From contig NZ_KB912877.1 of assembly GCF_000383855.1 (NCBI RefSeq), positions 2,716,732-2,780,731 of the forward strand: a stretch of DNA of 64,000 nt, given 5' to 3'. Made by a program: the position numbers and the translations under genes. How positions within the stretch are numbered: the stretch's first letter is position 1; each line of letters begins with the position of its first letter. A model generated the notes under the pieces. The model did no database searches. It was not told the DNA's origin and worked only from the letters and a program-made list of their open reading frames with translations. This DNA is from Methylobacter marinus A45 (lineage in GTDB: Bacteria > Pseudomonadota > Gammaproteobacteria > Methylococcales > Methylomonadaceae). Positions 9,344 to 18,086 of this stretch are shown piece by piece.

Positions 9344-10921
9344 ATGAACCAATGCAAGTCCTCGTTTATAACGCCGTCCAAAAGCCTGACTAAAAGGGCT
9401 TCCTTAAACGCGCTGGCCTCGATCATCGATTACGGTGCGCGCGTGCTTGTCGAATTCGTGATCAATCCCTTGCTGGTAGCCGGTCTCGGCAATTACCTGT
9501 ACGGTTTGTGGCGCATATTGTGGCGTCTGAACGGTTATATGGACGCCGCCGGCGGACGTTCGGCCCAGGTTCTCAAGTGGGCGGTCGCCAAGGACCAGAC
9601 CCTGGCCAACTATGACGACAAGCGCCGCTACGTAGGCGGTACGGTGGCAGTGTGGTTTCTGTTTCTGCCATTGCTGACGATGCTCGGCGGGGTGCTGGTG
9701 TGGCTGGCGCCCATCCTGCTGGAGGTGCCTGAAGAATTTTTGTTGACGACGCAACTGACCATTGGCTTGCTGGCGTTGAATGTCGTCCTGTTCGGCCTGG
9801 TCGATATTCCCAGGGTGGTGCTTCAGGGCGAAAACCTGGGCTATAAGCGCATGGGGTTATCCGCGTTGCTGGTTTTAGCGGGCGGCGGCCTGACCGTCCT
9901 GGCTGTAATACAGGGACTGGGACTGGTCGGCGTGGCGGCGGCTACCATCGCCACGACGCTGATAAGCGGTATGGTGTTCCTGGGCGTGGTGCGCAGACAG
10001 GTGCCCTGGTTCGGCATTGCCAGGCCGACCCGGGAAATCACGCGCCGGTTTTACGGACTCAGCGGCTGGTTTGTGCTCTGGAAGATCGTATCGCAATTGA
10101 TGCTGGCCGGCGATATCCTGATCCTGGGCATTTTCGATTCGGTGGTGCTGGTGACCGTCTACACGCTGACCAAGTATGTCCCCGAGACGCTGATCAGGCT
10201 GGTGGGCACCGTCGTTTTCAACATCTCGCCGGGACTTGGCGGCATTATCGGGGCGGGCAATCTGGAAAAGGCCGTCAACGTGCGCGGTGAAATCATGGCG
10301 TTCACCTGGCTGTTGCTGACGGTGGCCGGGGCCTGCATTCTGCTTTGGAACCAGCTATTCGTGCAGCTCTGGGTCGGCGACAGCTATTATGCCGGGCTGA
10401 TTCCGACCTTGCTGATCATCTTGCTGGTGGCGCAGATCACCTTCATCCGCAATGACGCCAATGTCATTGACCTGACGCTGAACATCAGATCCAAGGTGTT
10501 GATCGGCGTGCTGGCGGAAACGCTGGCCCTGTCCCTGGCGGCCTTGCTCGTCAGCCGCTACGGAATGGGCATCGTGGGCCTGTGCATCGGCTCGATAGCC
10601 GGCCATTCCATTATCAGCGTGGTTTATCCTTTCCTGGTCGGCCAGGTGCTGGGCATTCGGTTTTATGACCAGGTGAAAGGCGCGCTGAGGCCGTTTTTTG
10701 TGACCTTGCTGTTATTGCTGATGATGCTGGGCGTCAAGCATTACGGTGAGAGCTATCACCAGGTCGCGATTGTTCTCGAAAGACTGCATAGCTGGCCCGG
10801 CCTTGTGCTCGGCGTAGCCACAACAGCTATGGTGGTGTCGGTGCTGGCGTTTTACGGTGGCCTGTCCACGCGCCAGAGAAGCGGCTTGATAAAACGCCTT
10901 CAGGCCGTCATTAAACGCTGA
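9344..10921 (+). CDS. Polysaccharide flippase, Wzx-like (MOP superfamily)
   Basis: This 525-residue integral membrane protein has about 12-14 hydrophobic segments spread over its length and a short polar N terminus. 'ASIIDYGARVLVEFVINPLLVAGLGNYLYGLWRI' resembles the first helices of Wzx/MATE-type transporters. It would move the undecaprenyl-linked repeat unit across the inner membrane. It is followed closely by the Wzy-like polymerase, which fits a Wzx/Wzy pathway. Sequence outside the first two helices is poorly conserved in this family, so the call rests on topology, length and context. Confidence 0.82.
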   Translation: MNQCKSSFITPSKSLTKRASLNALASIIDYGARVLVEFVINPLLVAGLGNYLYGLWRILWRLNGYMDAAGGRSAQVLKWAVAKDQTLANYDDKRRYVGGTVAVWFLFLPLLTMLGGVLVWLAPILLEVPEEFLLTTQLTIGLLALNVVLFGLVDIPRVVLQGENLGYKRMGLSALLVLAGGGLTVLAVIQGLGLVGVAAATIATTLISGMVFLGVVRRQVPWFGIARPTREITRRFYGLSGWFVLWKIVSQLMLAGDILILGIFDSVVLVTVYTLTKYVPETLIRLVGTVVFNISPGLGGIIGAGNLEKAVNVRGEIMAFTWLLLTVAGACILLWNQLFVQLWVGDSYYAGLIPTLLIILLVAQITFIRNDANVIDLTLNIRSKVLIGVLAETLALSLAALLVSRYGMGIVGLCIGSIAGHSIISVVYPFLVGQVLGIRFYDQVKGALRPFFVTLLLLLMMLGVKHYGESYHQVAIVLERLHSWPGLVLGVATTAMVVSVLAFYGGLSTRQRSGLIKRLQAVIKR

Positions 10922-10960
10922 CACGGATGGCCGTTATATGATCAATAACAGGAGATTATC

Positions 10961-12250
10961 ATGCTGACTCTCGCTAATTCCGCAACATGGCAGGACGATC
11001 GCGAGCGCACGGGATTTAGTCTGGTGCAGTCGCTGTTCTTGCTGAGTGCTTTGCTGGCGCCGCTGGAAATAAAGCTGGTGGCCAATCTGACGCTTTACGA
11101 TGTGGTGACGGTCATTATCGGCATGCTGTTGCTGGTTTCCGGAAGCCGGAGCTATAAATTCCCGCCGGAAGCCATGACCATGGCCGCCTACGTTTTCCTG
11201 TTGTTCTCTTTGCTCAGCACGTTTCGGGCAACGCATCCGATGGAAGCGGTGACGCAAACCATGCAGTTCGCGTTTATTTTCTTTGTTCAGTTTCCGGTCA
11301 TTCTGAATACCGTCAAGTCGCCGTCCATGCTGCGCGCCAGTGTCGTGCTATACCTGATCGGGACACTGATTCTCATGCTCTGGGCCATGATGCATCAGGA
11401 GACTTCCTCCATGCACAACCGCATCCGCACGTTCCATTCCGATAACCCGAATCCCTTGGGCTATGCCACGGCTTACATGTCGCCCTTCGTGCTGCATTTC
11501 GTGTTCGAGAAATGGCGGCAGCGGCGCCTGCTGAAGATGTTGATCGCGTTGTCGCTGTTATACCCGATGCTCTGGGCGCTGACCGCTTCCGGCTCGCGTG
11601 CCGCAACCGTGGCGACCGTGCTCGCCCTGATGATTTTTCTCAGCTTTCGCAACGGTTTTGAAATCAGCCTGAAAATCCCGCTGCGGATTGCATCGGCCTC
11701 GGTAGTCATCGGCGTGCTGGGTTATTTTGTCTATCATTCGGGTTATTTTCCTACCGTTCTGTGGGAACGCATCGACCGGACGCTGGCGTTCGAGGAAAGC
11801 CTGATCGATGACCGCAAGCGTCTGGCGATAGCCGCCTGGCGGGCGTTTATCGATTCGCCGTTCGTTGGCGTGGGACTGGATAATTTCCGTTACGTGTCCA
11901 CGCACTACCATGTGCCGATGGTCACCGAACAGGCGCCGCATAACCTCTGGCTGCAGTTCATGGCGCAAATAGGCCTGTTCGGCACGCTGGGGTTCCTGGT
12001 CATCATCCTGTACTGGTTTTTATGCCTGTTCCGGGCGCAACAAGTCTGCCTCGATCCGTCGCGGCGCGAGTTCCTGTGGGCCTTCATCACCTCATTCACC
12101 ACCATCATGGCGCTATTCATGTTCGTGCCCATGATGATTCAGCGGCAGTACTGGTTGCTTTACGGGCTGGGTCTGGCCGCCGCGTTTTATACGCTGAACC
12201 AGCCGATGAGAGCGTTCGGCGCGGGTAACAGACCGTTTGTTAACAAATAA
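10961..12250 (+). CDS. O-antigen ligase/polymerase family protein (Wzy-like)
   Basis: This 429-residue protein has about ten to twelve membrane segments. A long loop between residues 265 and 330 contains 'DDRKRLAIAAWRAFIDSPFVGVGLDNF' and 'EQAPHNLWLQFMAQIGLFGTLGF', the signature of the Wzy_C/O-antigen ligase family, where the 'HN' block lies in the periplasmic loop. Located between a flippase and a glycosyltransferase, it most likely polymerises repeat units on the periplasmic face. Ligase activity on another acceptor cannot be excluded. An AGGAG-like sequence precedes the ATG at 10961. Confidence 0.82.
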   Translation: MLTLANSATWQDDRERTGFSLVQSLFLLSALLAPLEIKLVANLTLYDVVTVIIGMLLLVSGSRSYKFPPEAMTMAAYVFLLFSLLSTFRATHPMEAVTQTMQFAFIFFVQFPVILNTVKSPSMLRASVVLYLIGTLILMLWAMMHQETSSMHNRIRTFHSDNPNPLGYATAYMSPFVLHFVFEKWRQRRLLKMLIALSLLYPMLWALTASGSRAATVATVLALMIFLSFRNGFEISLKIPLRIASASVVIGVLGYFVYHSGYFPTVLWERIDRTLAFEESLIDDRKRLAIAAWRAFIDSPFVGVGLDNFRYVSTHYHVPMVTEQAPHNLWLQFMAQIGLFGTLGFLVIILYWFLCLFRAQQVCLDPSRREFLWAFITSFTTIMALFMFVPMMIQRQYWLLYGLGLAAAFYTLNQPMRAFGAGNRPFVNK

Positions 12251-12263
12251 GGGAGAAAACATC

Positions 12264-13421
12264 ATGAATAATCACGACAAGCCGCTGGCGATTTTGCGCA
12301 TTGTGACGACAATCGCCGAAACCAGCGAACCTTATAACCAATACTCGCTGCCCCTGGCCGGCAAGCAGGACATTACGCTGTGCAGCTATTTCAAGGCGAC
12401 CGTGCCACCGCCGCCCGCGACGATTACCTTCATCGAGGGCGACGGCACCCTGCCGGGATTCTATCGCGCCCTGAAAACGGCTTTTGACGCCAGGCAATAC
12501 GACATCATCCATATCCATATGGTCATCGCCGGGTTCCTGTTTCTGCTGGCCAATCTGGCATTCGGCAAACCGATGCGGTGCACCGTGTTCACCGTGTCCA
12601 ATTCCTATCAGAGTTACAAGCTCAGGAACAAGCTGATGCTGCTGCCGGTGTTCGCGTTTTTTCAGCGCGTGGTTTGCAACAGTCATGCCGTTTTTGACAG
12701 CTTTCCCGTTATTTATAAATGGCTGGGCGGCAAACGGCTGTGCACGATTCAAAACGGCGTCGACATAGACCGCGTGGACGGCTTTCTGCGGGATAACCGT
12801 CCGGCGCCTCGCACCGGCGGGTTCACAGTCATATCGGTCGGGCGGATCATAAAAATCAAAAATCCGCTGACCGTCGTCAATGCCTATCGCAAGAGCACCG
12901 CGCCGGGCGATCGCCTGATCTTCGTCGGCGAAGGCGACATGCGCGCGCCGGTACTGGCCAAGGCCCGGGAACTCGGTCTGGAACATGACGTGCAACTGAC
13001 CGGCCTGGTGCCCAGAAACCGGGTGTACGAGACCTTGTCCGAAGCGGATGTATTCATTTCCTGCTCTTACGGCGAAGGCTTGCCGGTCGCGGCGCTGGAA
13101 GCGATGGCCTGCCGGTGTCCGGTCATCCTGTCCGATATCCAGCCGCATCGCGAAATCGCAAACGGCACGGATTTCATTCCGCTGGTGCCGGCTGACGACA
13201 GCGACGGCTTCGCACGGGAGATCAGCCGGTTCCGAAGCTTGCCCGCGGCCGAAAGGCAAGCGGTCGGCGAGCGGTGCAGGGCATGGGCCGAAAAGCATTT
13301 CAGCCTGGCCTCCATGAACCGGCAGTATGCCGAATTGTTTGAGCGGATGAGATCGGGCGGGGGGCCCTCACAAAAGACCGCTGTCGATAGGCTGGCCACG
13401 TCCAACAGGGAACGCGTTTAA
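12264..13421 (+). CDS. Glycosyltransferase family 4
   Basis: This 385-residue cytoplasmic GT-B enzyme has the family 4 donor site around residues 185-310: 'VISVGRIIKIKNP', 'LIFVGEGDMRAPV', 'VQLTGLVPRN' and the E-x7-E block 'SYGEGLPVAALEAMACRCPVI'. The start at 12264 is preceded by AAGGGAGA; the frame extends nine codons upstream into the end of the polymerase gene but without a ribosome binding site. It probably adds one sugar to the lipid-linked repeat unit. Donor and acceptor cannot be deduced. Confidence 0.88.
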   Translation: MNNHDKPLAILRIVTTIAETSEPYNQYSLPLAGKQDITLCSYFKATVPPPPATITFIEGDGTLPGFYRALKTAFDARQYDIIHIHMVIAGFLFLLANLAFGKPMRCTVFTVSNSYQSYKLRNKLMLLPVFAFFQRVVCNSHAVFDSFPVIYKWLGGKRLCTIQNGVDIDRVDGFLRDNRPAPRTGGFTVISVGRIIKIKNPLTVVNAYRKSTAPGDRLIFVGEGDMRAPVLAKARELGLEHDVQLTGLVPRNRVYETLSEADVFISCSYGEGLPVAALEAMACRCPVILSDIQPHREIANGTDFIPLVPADDSDGFAREISRFRSLPAAERQAVGERCRAWAEKHFSLASMNRQYAELFERMRSGGGPSQKTAVDRLATSNRERV

Positions 13422-13551
13422 GAGCAGGGATTCCGGCGGCCATCACTGTGTTCGTTTCCCGAAACCGGATACCCCGTCTGGAGATTTATTAAAAACGGCG
13501 GCAAACAGGTATGCAGGATTATTTATTTTAAAATTATTGAATCGTTTATAT

Positions 13552-13602
13552 AAGCGGGTATTGGTTTGCAAAAAACTCTTTAATTACCCGCGCTTTTATT
13601 TT
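13552..13602 (+). terminator. Putative rho-independent terminator
   Basis: GCGGGTA (13554-13560) pairs with TACCCGC with a loop of roughly 24 bases and is followed by GCTTTTATTTTT. It lies about 130 bases after the glycosyltransferase stop at 13421. The long loop lowers confidence. Confidence 0.4.
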
Positions 13603-13624
13603 TCAAGGTTTAATGGCTGACTTG

Positions 13625-13645
13625 TAAGTAGTCATACCAATAGTA
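13625..13645 (+). promoter_or_regulatory. Recurrent exopolysaccharide-locus element, copy 3
   Basis: This copy begins TAAGTAGTCATACCAATAG, differs from copy 2 only at the ninth base, and is followed by a similar AT-rich tail. It lies about 270 bases upstream of the P-loop kinase gene at 13914. Confidence 0.5.
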
Positions 13646-13913
13646 TATGTAATGAACCTCAAAATATAATCAAATCGTATTCAATAAAAACAATAACAGG
13701 GAACTGTTTAATAGTATTCAAGAAGCAGGAATACCTTATTTTAATTGCTGAATAAACATAAAAAATAGATACCGATTAGAACCCAATAACGAGGTTTTTC
13801 CAGATAACCAGATGCCCGGTAGTTGAAAGCGGTAAGGCAGGCGTACAGATCGAAGCCCGATGCCGTTCAATTTTTCCGGTTTCCTCCAACTCAGTAAGTT
13901 TGAGCTTATAAAG

Positions 13914-14741
13914 ATGCAGATTGAATTAGTGGGTTGTACCAGCGCAGGCAAGACGACGCTTGCCAGGAAAATGGTTAAGGTCGGCCAGGCGGTTGGCATC
14001 GATGTTCAGTTAAGCGACGATTTTCTGTTGGCCTGCATTGGACTGAATTGGATCAGTAATGAATTTATACGCAGGCGTATCGTGGAATTATGGGCCTTGC
14101 TGACTTGCCTGCTGTTTCTGCGCAAGTATCGCGCGCTTTTCCGCTTTATCATCCGAACCTGCTTCCAGACGTCCGGTTCATGGCTTTATCGAATCAAGCT
14201 GGCCAGGGTCACGTTGCGGAAGATAGGCATTCACGAAATCATCCGCCGCCGCAGTACTGACCGGCAGGCGGTTCTGCTCGACAATGAAGGCATATTGCAA
14301 GCCAGCCATACGCTCTTCGTCCATGCCTCAGGCCCATCGTTCACGGGTTGCCTGACCGATTTTCTCCGGCTGATGCCATTGCCCGATGTCATCGCCTACC
14401 TGAAGCAGCCGGAACAGCTGTTGATCGAAAGAACGCGGGCACGCGGCCACAATCGTATCCCGGAAGGGTCAGACAGCGGGGAGGTGGCATCATTCATTTC
14501 ACAGGCGGTGCTGATGTTCGAGGAAATCCGGGGCTATCCGGGGCTGGCGGACCGGCTGTTAATCATAGACGGCGAACGGAACCGGCTAGAGCCTCGTGAA
14601 GCGCCTGCCGATCCGCTGCTGGAATGGGCCGCCGATCTGATTCGTGCAGGGCTCGCCCATGCCCCGGCGAGTAATCAGCTCGATGCCGGCAATACGAGCG
14701 GGTACCCGGCCCTTAAGGCCATTCCAACGACGCAACAATAG
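13914..14741 (+). CDS. P-loop kinase-like protein, second stand-alone copy
   Basis: The product is about 275 residues. Translation starts with 'MQIELVGCTSAGKTT', a Walker A motif at residues 6-14, very near the N terminus as in small-molecule kinases. 'IAYLKQPEQLLIERTRARGHNR' resembles the product-side strand plus basic lid. The ATG at 13914 gives this compact form; a frame starting at 13860 would add 18 residues. A middle stretch 'LLTCLLFLRKYRALFRFII' is hydrophobic and may contact the membrane. It lies ten bases before the second nucleotidyltransferase-kinase fusion gene, repeating the fusion/kinase pairing seen at 3024-5329 in the opposite order. Substrate unknown. Confidence 0.65.
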   Translation: MQIELVGCTSAGKTTLARKMVKVGQAVGIDVQLSDDFLLACIGLNWISNEFIRRRIVELWALLTCLLFLRKYRALFRFIIRTCFQTSGSWLYRIKLARVTLRKIGIHEIIRRRSTDRQAVLLDNEGILQASHTLFVHASGPSFTGCLTDFLRLMPLPDVIAYLKQPEQLLIERTRARGHNRIPEGSDSGEVASFISQAVLMFEEIRGYPGLADRLLIIDGERNRLEPREAPADPLLEWAADLIRAGLAHAPASNQLDAGNTSGYPALKAIPTTQQ

Positions 14742-14750
14742 GGACCGAGC

Positions 14751-16277
14751 ATGAGCGTGAATTTAGCAACCCCCATCAACGCGGACCTGGCCACCCGGTT
14801 CATGGAATCACTGAACAGCCAGGCTATCGACTATTGCCACTGGAAAAGCAACCTGTCCTTGTCGCAGGCGCTGGCGGGCGAGGAAGACCTGGATATCCTG
14901 GTGGACCGCAAGGCCTTGCCGAACATCATCGGCCTGTTGACGGATCTTGGCTTCAAGGCCGCGGTCCTGAAGTCGGGAGCCAACGTTCCGGGCATATTCC
15001 ATTACTACGGCATTGACGCGCGGACCGGCGGGATTTGCCATGTGCATCTTTTCAGCCGCGTGCTGACCGGCGAGAGTTTCGTTAAAAGCCATACGCTGCC
15101 GTTCGAAAGCATGCTGCTGGACAATTGCGATTACATCGGGCCGGTGCGTGTCGCATCCCGGTCGGCCGAATTGGCGCTGTTTGTGTTAAGAACCTTTATC
15201 AAGTACGGCTCGCTGCTGGATTTGCTGCGCGTGGCGGGCGATCCCGAAGCCATCCGCACGGAACTGCGCTGGCTGAAGGAGGGCGGGGATGCCGCCGAGG
15301 CCGTCTCATTGCTGGAAAAACACTGCCCGGTCATCGATAGGGCGCTGTTTTTCAAGTGCATCGAGACGCTGGAAGACCCCACCAGTATCGCGCAGCGCAT
15401 GCGGGTTGCCAGAACCGTGCGGCGGCGGCTGCGCATTTACGCGAAATATACGCCGCTGACCCGGCTGCTCGCCTACGCGCAACTGTTATCGATCAAGCTT
15501 CGGCAACGGCTGACCGGTAACAGAAAAAACAAGACCCTGCATGCCGGTGGCGCGATTGTGGCCTTCGTGGGCGCGGACGCCACGGGCAAATCCACGCTGG
15601 TCAACGAAACCGGCCGCTGGCTGGGCAGCGTATTCGCGGTCAGGCGGGTGCATGTCGGCAAGCCGCCGTCCTCATGGGCGACGCTGCCGGTCAACCTATT
15701 GTTGCCGTTGATGCGGCGCTGGCTGCCGCATCTGCGCCGCAGCGGCGTCAGCGACAGGGGCCTTCCGGCCGATGTGCCGTCGTTGCCGAAGGCCGGACAG
15801 GGCCCGCGTTCCCTGATCTACGCGGTCAGGGCGGCGGCGCTGGCCTGGGACCGGTACCGGTTGCTGATCAAGGTCAGGGCGTGGGCCGCGAATGGCGATA
15901 TCGTCATCTGCGACCGTTATCCGACCGACATCATCGAGGCCATGGACAGCCCGCGTCTGCGCGAACTGTCGGCAAAAGGCGGCATCAAGGCCGCGCTATA
16001 TAACCGCCTGGCCCGGTTCGAAAATGCCTTGTACAGAAACATGCCGCCGCCGGATGCCGTGCTGCGGCTGAGGGTTTCGGTGGAAACGGCCAAGCAGCGC
16101 AACCGCAACCGCAGGGATGAAGTCGGCATGGATGACGAGGATTATCTGGTGGCGCGGCATCGCGAAATTCGCGACTGGTACAAGCATGGCACCAAGTATA
16201 TCCATGATATCGACACGGAGCAGTCGCTGGAAGCGACCATTCTTAACGTCAAGAAGGCTGTATGGGAATCGCTCTGA
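14751..16277 (+). CDS. Nucleotidyltransferase-like / thymidylate-kinase-like fusion protein, paralogue
   Basis: This 508-residue protein has the same two-part plan as the one at 3024. 'IDYCHWKSNLSL' and 'GEEDLDILVDR' are at about residues 26-53, and the kinase Walker A 'GADATGKST' is at about 274-282, followed by 'VICDRYPTD' and 'RNRNRRDEVGMDDEDY' as the lid. The N terminus is shorter by about 35 residues than in the first copy. The two are clearly homologous but diverged, so this is probably an old duplication with separate substrates rather than a recent repeat. A role in modifying the polymer or its lipid-linked precursor is inference from context. Confidence 0.75.
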   Translation: MSVNLATPINADLATRFMESLNSQAIDYCHWKSNLSLSQALAGEEDLDILVDRKALPNIIGLLTDLGFKAAVLKSGANVPGIFHYYGIDARTGGICHVHLFSRVLTGESFVKSHTLPFESMLLDNCDYIGPVRVASRSAELALFVLRTFIKYGSLLDLLRVAGDPEAIRTELRWLKEGGDAAEAVSLLEKHCPVIDRALFFKCIETLEDPTSIAQRMRVARTVRRRLRIYAKYTPLTRLLAYAQLLSIKLRQRLTGNRKNKTLHAGGAIVAFVGADATGKSTLVNETGRWLGSVFAVRRVHVGKPPSSWATLPVNLLLPLMRRWLPHLRRSGVSDRGLPADVPSLPKAGQGPRSLIYAVRAAALAWDRYRLLIKVRAWAANGDIVICDRYPTDIIEAMDSPRLRELSAKGGIKAALYNRLARFENALYRNMPPPDAVLRLRVSVETAKQRNRNRRDEVGMDDEDYLVARHREIRDWYKHGTKYIHDIDTEQSLEATILNVKKAVWESL

Positions 16278-16325
16278 AGCCTGTTGTTTGTTTCATCAAT
16301 TTTTATATCAGGAAGGCGAAGTGAA

Positions 16326-17534
16326 ATGGAGCGGATAAAAATACTGCATCTGATAACGCATTTGGGGTTTGGCGGCGGCCTGGATAATACCTTGTTGACG
16401 GTCAGGGACCATTCACGCGACCGCTTTGAAGTTCACCTGGCGGCCGGCACGGTCGAACCCGGCGAGGACTATTCGGACTGGAGCGAGCGCGCCCGGGAAT
16501 ATGCCGACGTCCTGTTTATCATACCGGATCTGCACCGGTCCGTTCATTTGCTGAATGACTTGCGCGCGGTACGCCAGATCGCCGACCTGATCAGGAAGGA
16601 AGACTACCGGATCATCCATACCCACACGACCAAGGCCGGCATTCTGGGTCGGATTGCGGCGCGGCGTTCAGGCGTGCCGGTGGTGATCCATACCTATCAT
16701 GCGTTCGCCTGGCAAGTGGCTTATGTCTCTCAGGTTTCGGCCTGGCGACACTATCTGGCGGGCTTGAAAGAGCGCCTGTATGTCGCGGTTGAACGCTATG
16801 GCGCTACTCTCAGCGATGCCCTGATCACGGTGGCGGACATGAACAAGCAGGAAGTGATCACGCGAAAGGTCGCGCCCCCGGAAAAGCTGTCCACGATTTA
16901 CAGCGGCATCGACCTGGACCGTTTTCGCGCCAAGACCCACGATCGGAACGAACTCTGCCGCCAGTTCGGTCTTGATCCGGCGCGGCCGATCGTCGGCATG
17001 ATCGGCCGCCTGTCGATCCAGAAAGCGCCGCTGGATTTCGTTCAGGCCGCCAAAACCGCCTTGCAAAGCCGGCCCGATGCCCAGTTCATCCTGGTCGGCG
17101 ACGGGCCCCTGGCGCAAGCGGTGCAAGCGGCGATCGGTGCCGAGCAAAGAATCAGGATTCTGGGCTTCAGGGAGGATGTGACGGAAATATTCACGGTTCT
17201 GGACGTATTCGCGCTGTCCTCTTTGTGGGAAGGATTGGGGCGCGCTTTGACCGAAGCGATGATCATGAATGTGCCGGTGACGGCAACCCGCGCGGGCGGC
17301 ATACCCGAGCTGGTGATTCACGGCGAAACCGGCTTGCTGGCCGATCCCGGCGATAGCGCGCAACTGGCCTGGAATATCGTATGGCTGCTGGATCATCCGG
17401 ACGAGGCGCGAAAAATGAGTGAGCGCGCCATGGCGCGGGTGGTGCCGGCATTTAGCGGACAACACATGGTAAAACAGATCGAGGCGCTTTATGAACGCGT
17501 ATTACTGGAAAAAGGAGCCCTGTTATCCAGATGA
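16326..17534 (+). CDS. Glycosyltransferase family 4, second copy
   Basis: The product is about 402 residues. The N-terminal acceptor domain begins 'IKILHLITHLGFGGGLDNTLL', and the donor domain has 'IVGMIGRLSIQKAPLDFV', 'FILVGDGPLAQAV', 'IRILGFREDV' and the E-x7-E block 'SLWEGLGRALTEAM' with 'GIPELVIHGETGLL'. AGGAAGG lies ten bases before the ATG at 16326. It probably adds another sugar to the repeat unit on the cytoplasmic face. With only two clear glycosyltransferases plus the initiating enzyme, the repeat unit encoded here may be short, or further transferases lie elsewhere. Confidence 0.88.
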   Translation: MERIKILHLITHLGFGGGLDNTLLTVRDHSRDRFEVHLAAGTVEPGEDYSDWSERAREYADVLFIIPDLHRSVHLLNDLRAVRQIADLIRKEDYRIIHTHTTKAGILGRIAARRSGVPVVIHTYHAFAWQVAYVSQVSAWRHYLAGLKERLYVAVERYGATLSDALITVADMNKQEVITRKVAPPEKLSTIYSGIDLDRFRAKTHDRNELCRQFGLDPARPIVGMIGRLSIQKAPLDFVQAAKTALQSRPDAQFILVGDGPLAQAVQAAIGAEQRIRILGFREDVTEIFTVLDVFALSSLWEGLGRALTEAMIMNVPVTATRAGGIPELVIHGETGLLADPGDSAQLAWNIVWLLDHPDEARKMSERAMARVVPAFSGQHMVKQIEALYERVLLEKGALLSR

Positions 17535-18084
17535 AGCATGGGATGCGCGTTATGAGCCAATCTCGTTTCGCCCCCCTGGACCGGTTTCGCTGAAGGATGA
17601 TTACAAAGCACAGAGCAAGCGCGGGGCCTTGCCTTTTATCGGCAGCATACTCGTGGTCTGTGTCGGCAATATTTGCCGGAGCCCTATGGCGGAGGCCGTG
17701 TTCAGGCAGGCCCTGCAGGATGCGGGCCTGGGTATCATCCGGGTCGGTTCCGCCGGCTTGAACGCCCCGGTCGGAAAACGGCCCAGTCAGTCGGCGCAGC
17801 GATTGATGCTGGAAAGAGGGGGCGACATATCCGTGCAGGGCGCCCGCCAATTAACAAGCACATTGATGGACGAGACGGATTTGATCCTGGTTATGGAAAC
17901 GGAACATAAGAAATGGATTGCAAGGCAATATCCCGTCGCGCGCGGGAAAATTTTTCGCCTGGGAGAATGGAGCGATTTCGAGGTGCCTGATCCAGTGGGG
18001 CTGCCGGATAAAGCATTCGAAAATGCTTTATTGTTGATAGAAAAAGGCGTGGCTGACTGGATATTAAAATTACAAAGAGATTAG
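17491..18084 (+). CDS. Low-molecular-weight protein tyrosine phosphatase (Wzb-like)
   Basis: This 197-residue protein has the catalytic P-loop 'VVCVGNICRSPMAEAVF' (C-x5-R-S) near residues 54-70 and the general-acid block 'DFEVPDPVGLPDKAFENAL' near the end. It would dephosphorylate the tyrosine-rich tail of the kinase encoded at 19297, as Wzb does for Wzc. The start at 17491 overlaps the previous gene by 44 bases and gives about 50 extra residues before the core, which usually begins almost directly with the P-loop strand. A later non-ATG start is possible. Wza and Wzc follow directly. Confidence 0.88.
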   Translation: MNAYYWKKEPCYPDEAWDARYEPISFRPPGPVSLKDDYKAQSKRGALPFIGSILVVCVGNICRSPMAEAVFRQALQDAGLGIIRVGSAGLNAPVGKRPSQSAQRLMLERGGDISVQGARQLTSTLMDETDLILVMETEHKKWIARQYPVARGKIFRLGEWSDFEVPDPVGLPDKAFENALLLIEKGVADWILKLQRD

Positions 18085-18086
18085 TT

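Larger units (their letters stand above)
13422..13913. other. AT-rich gap with terminator-like hairpin and regulatory element
   Basis: This 492-base region contains no credible gene; an 87-codon open frame on the minus strand is not convincing. It holds an imperfect hairpin near its start and copy 3 of the recurrent element at 13625. It likely marks the boundary between two transcription units. Confidence 0.5.
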
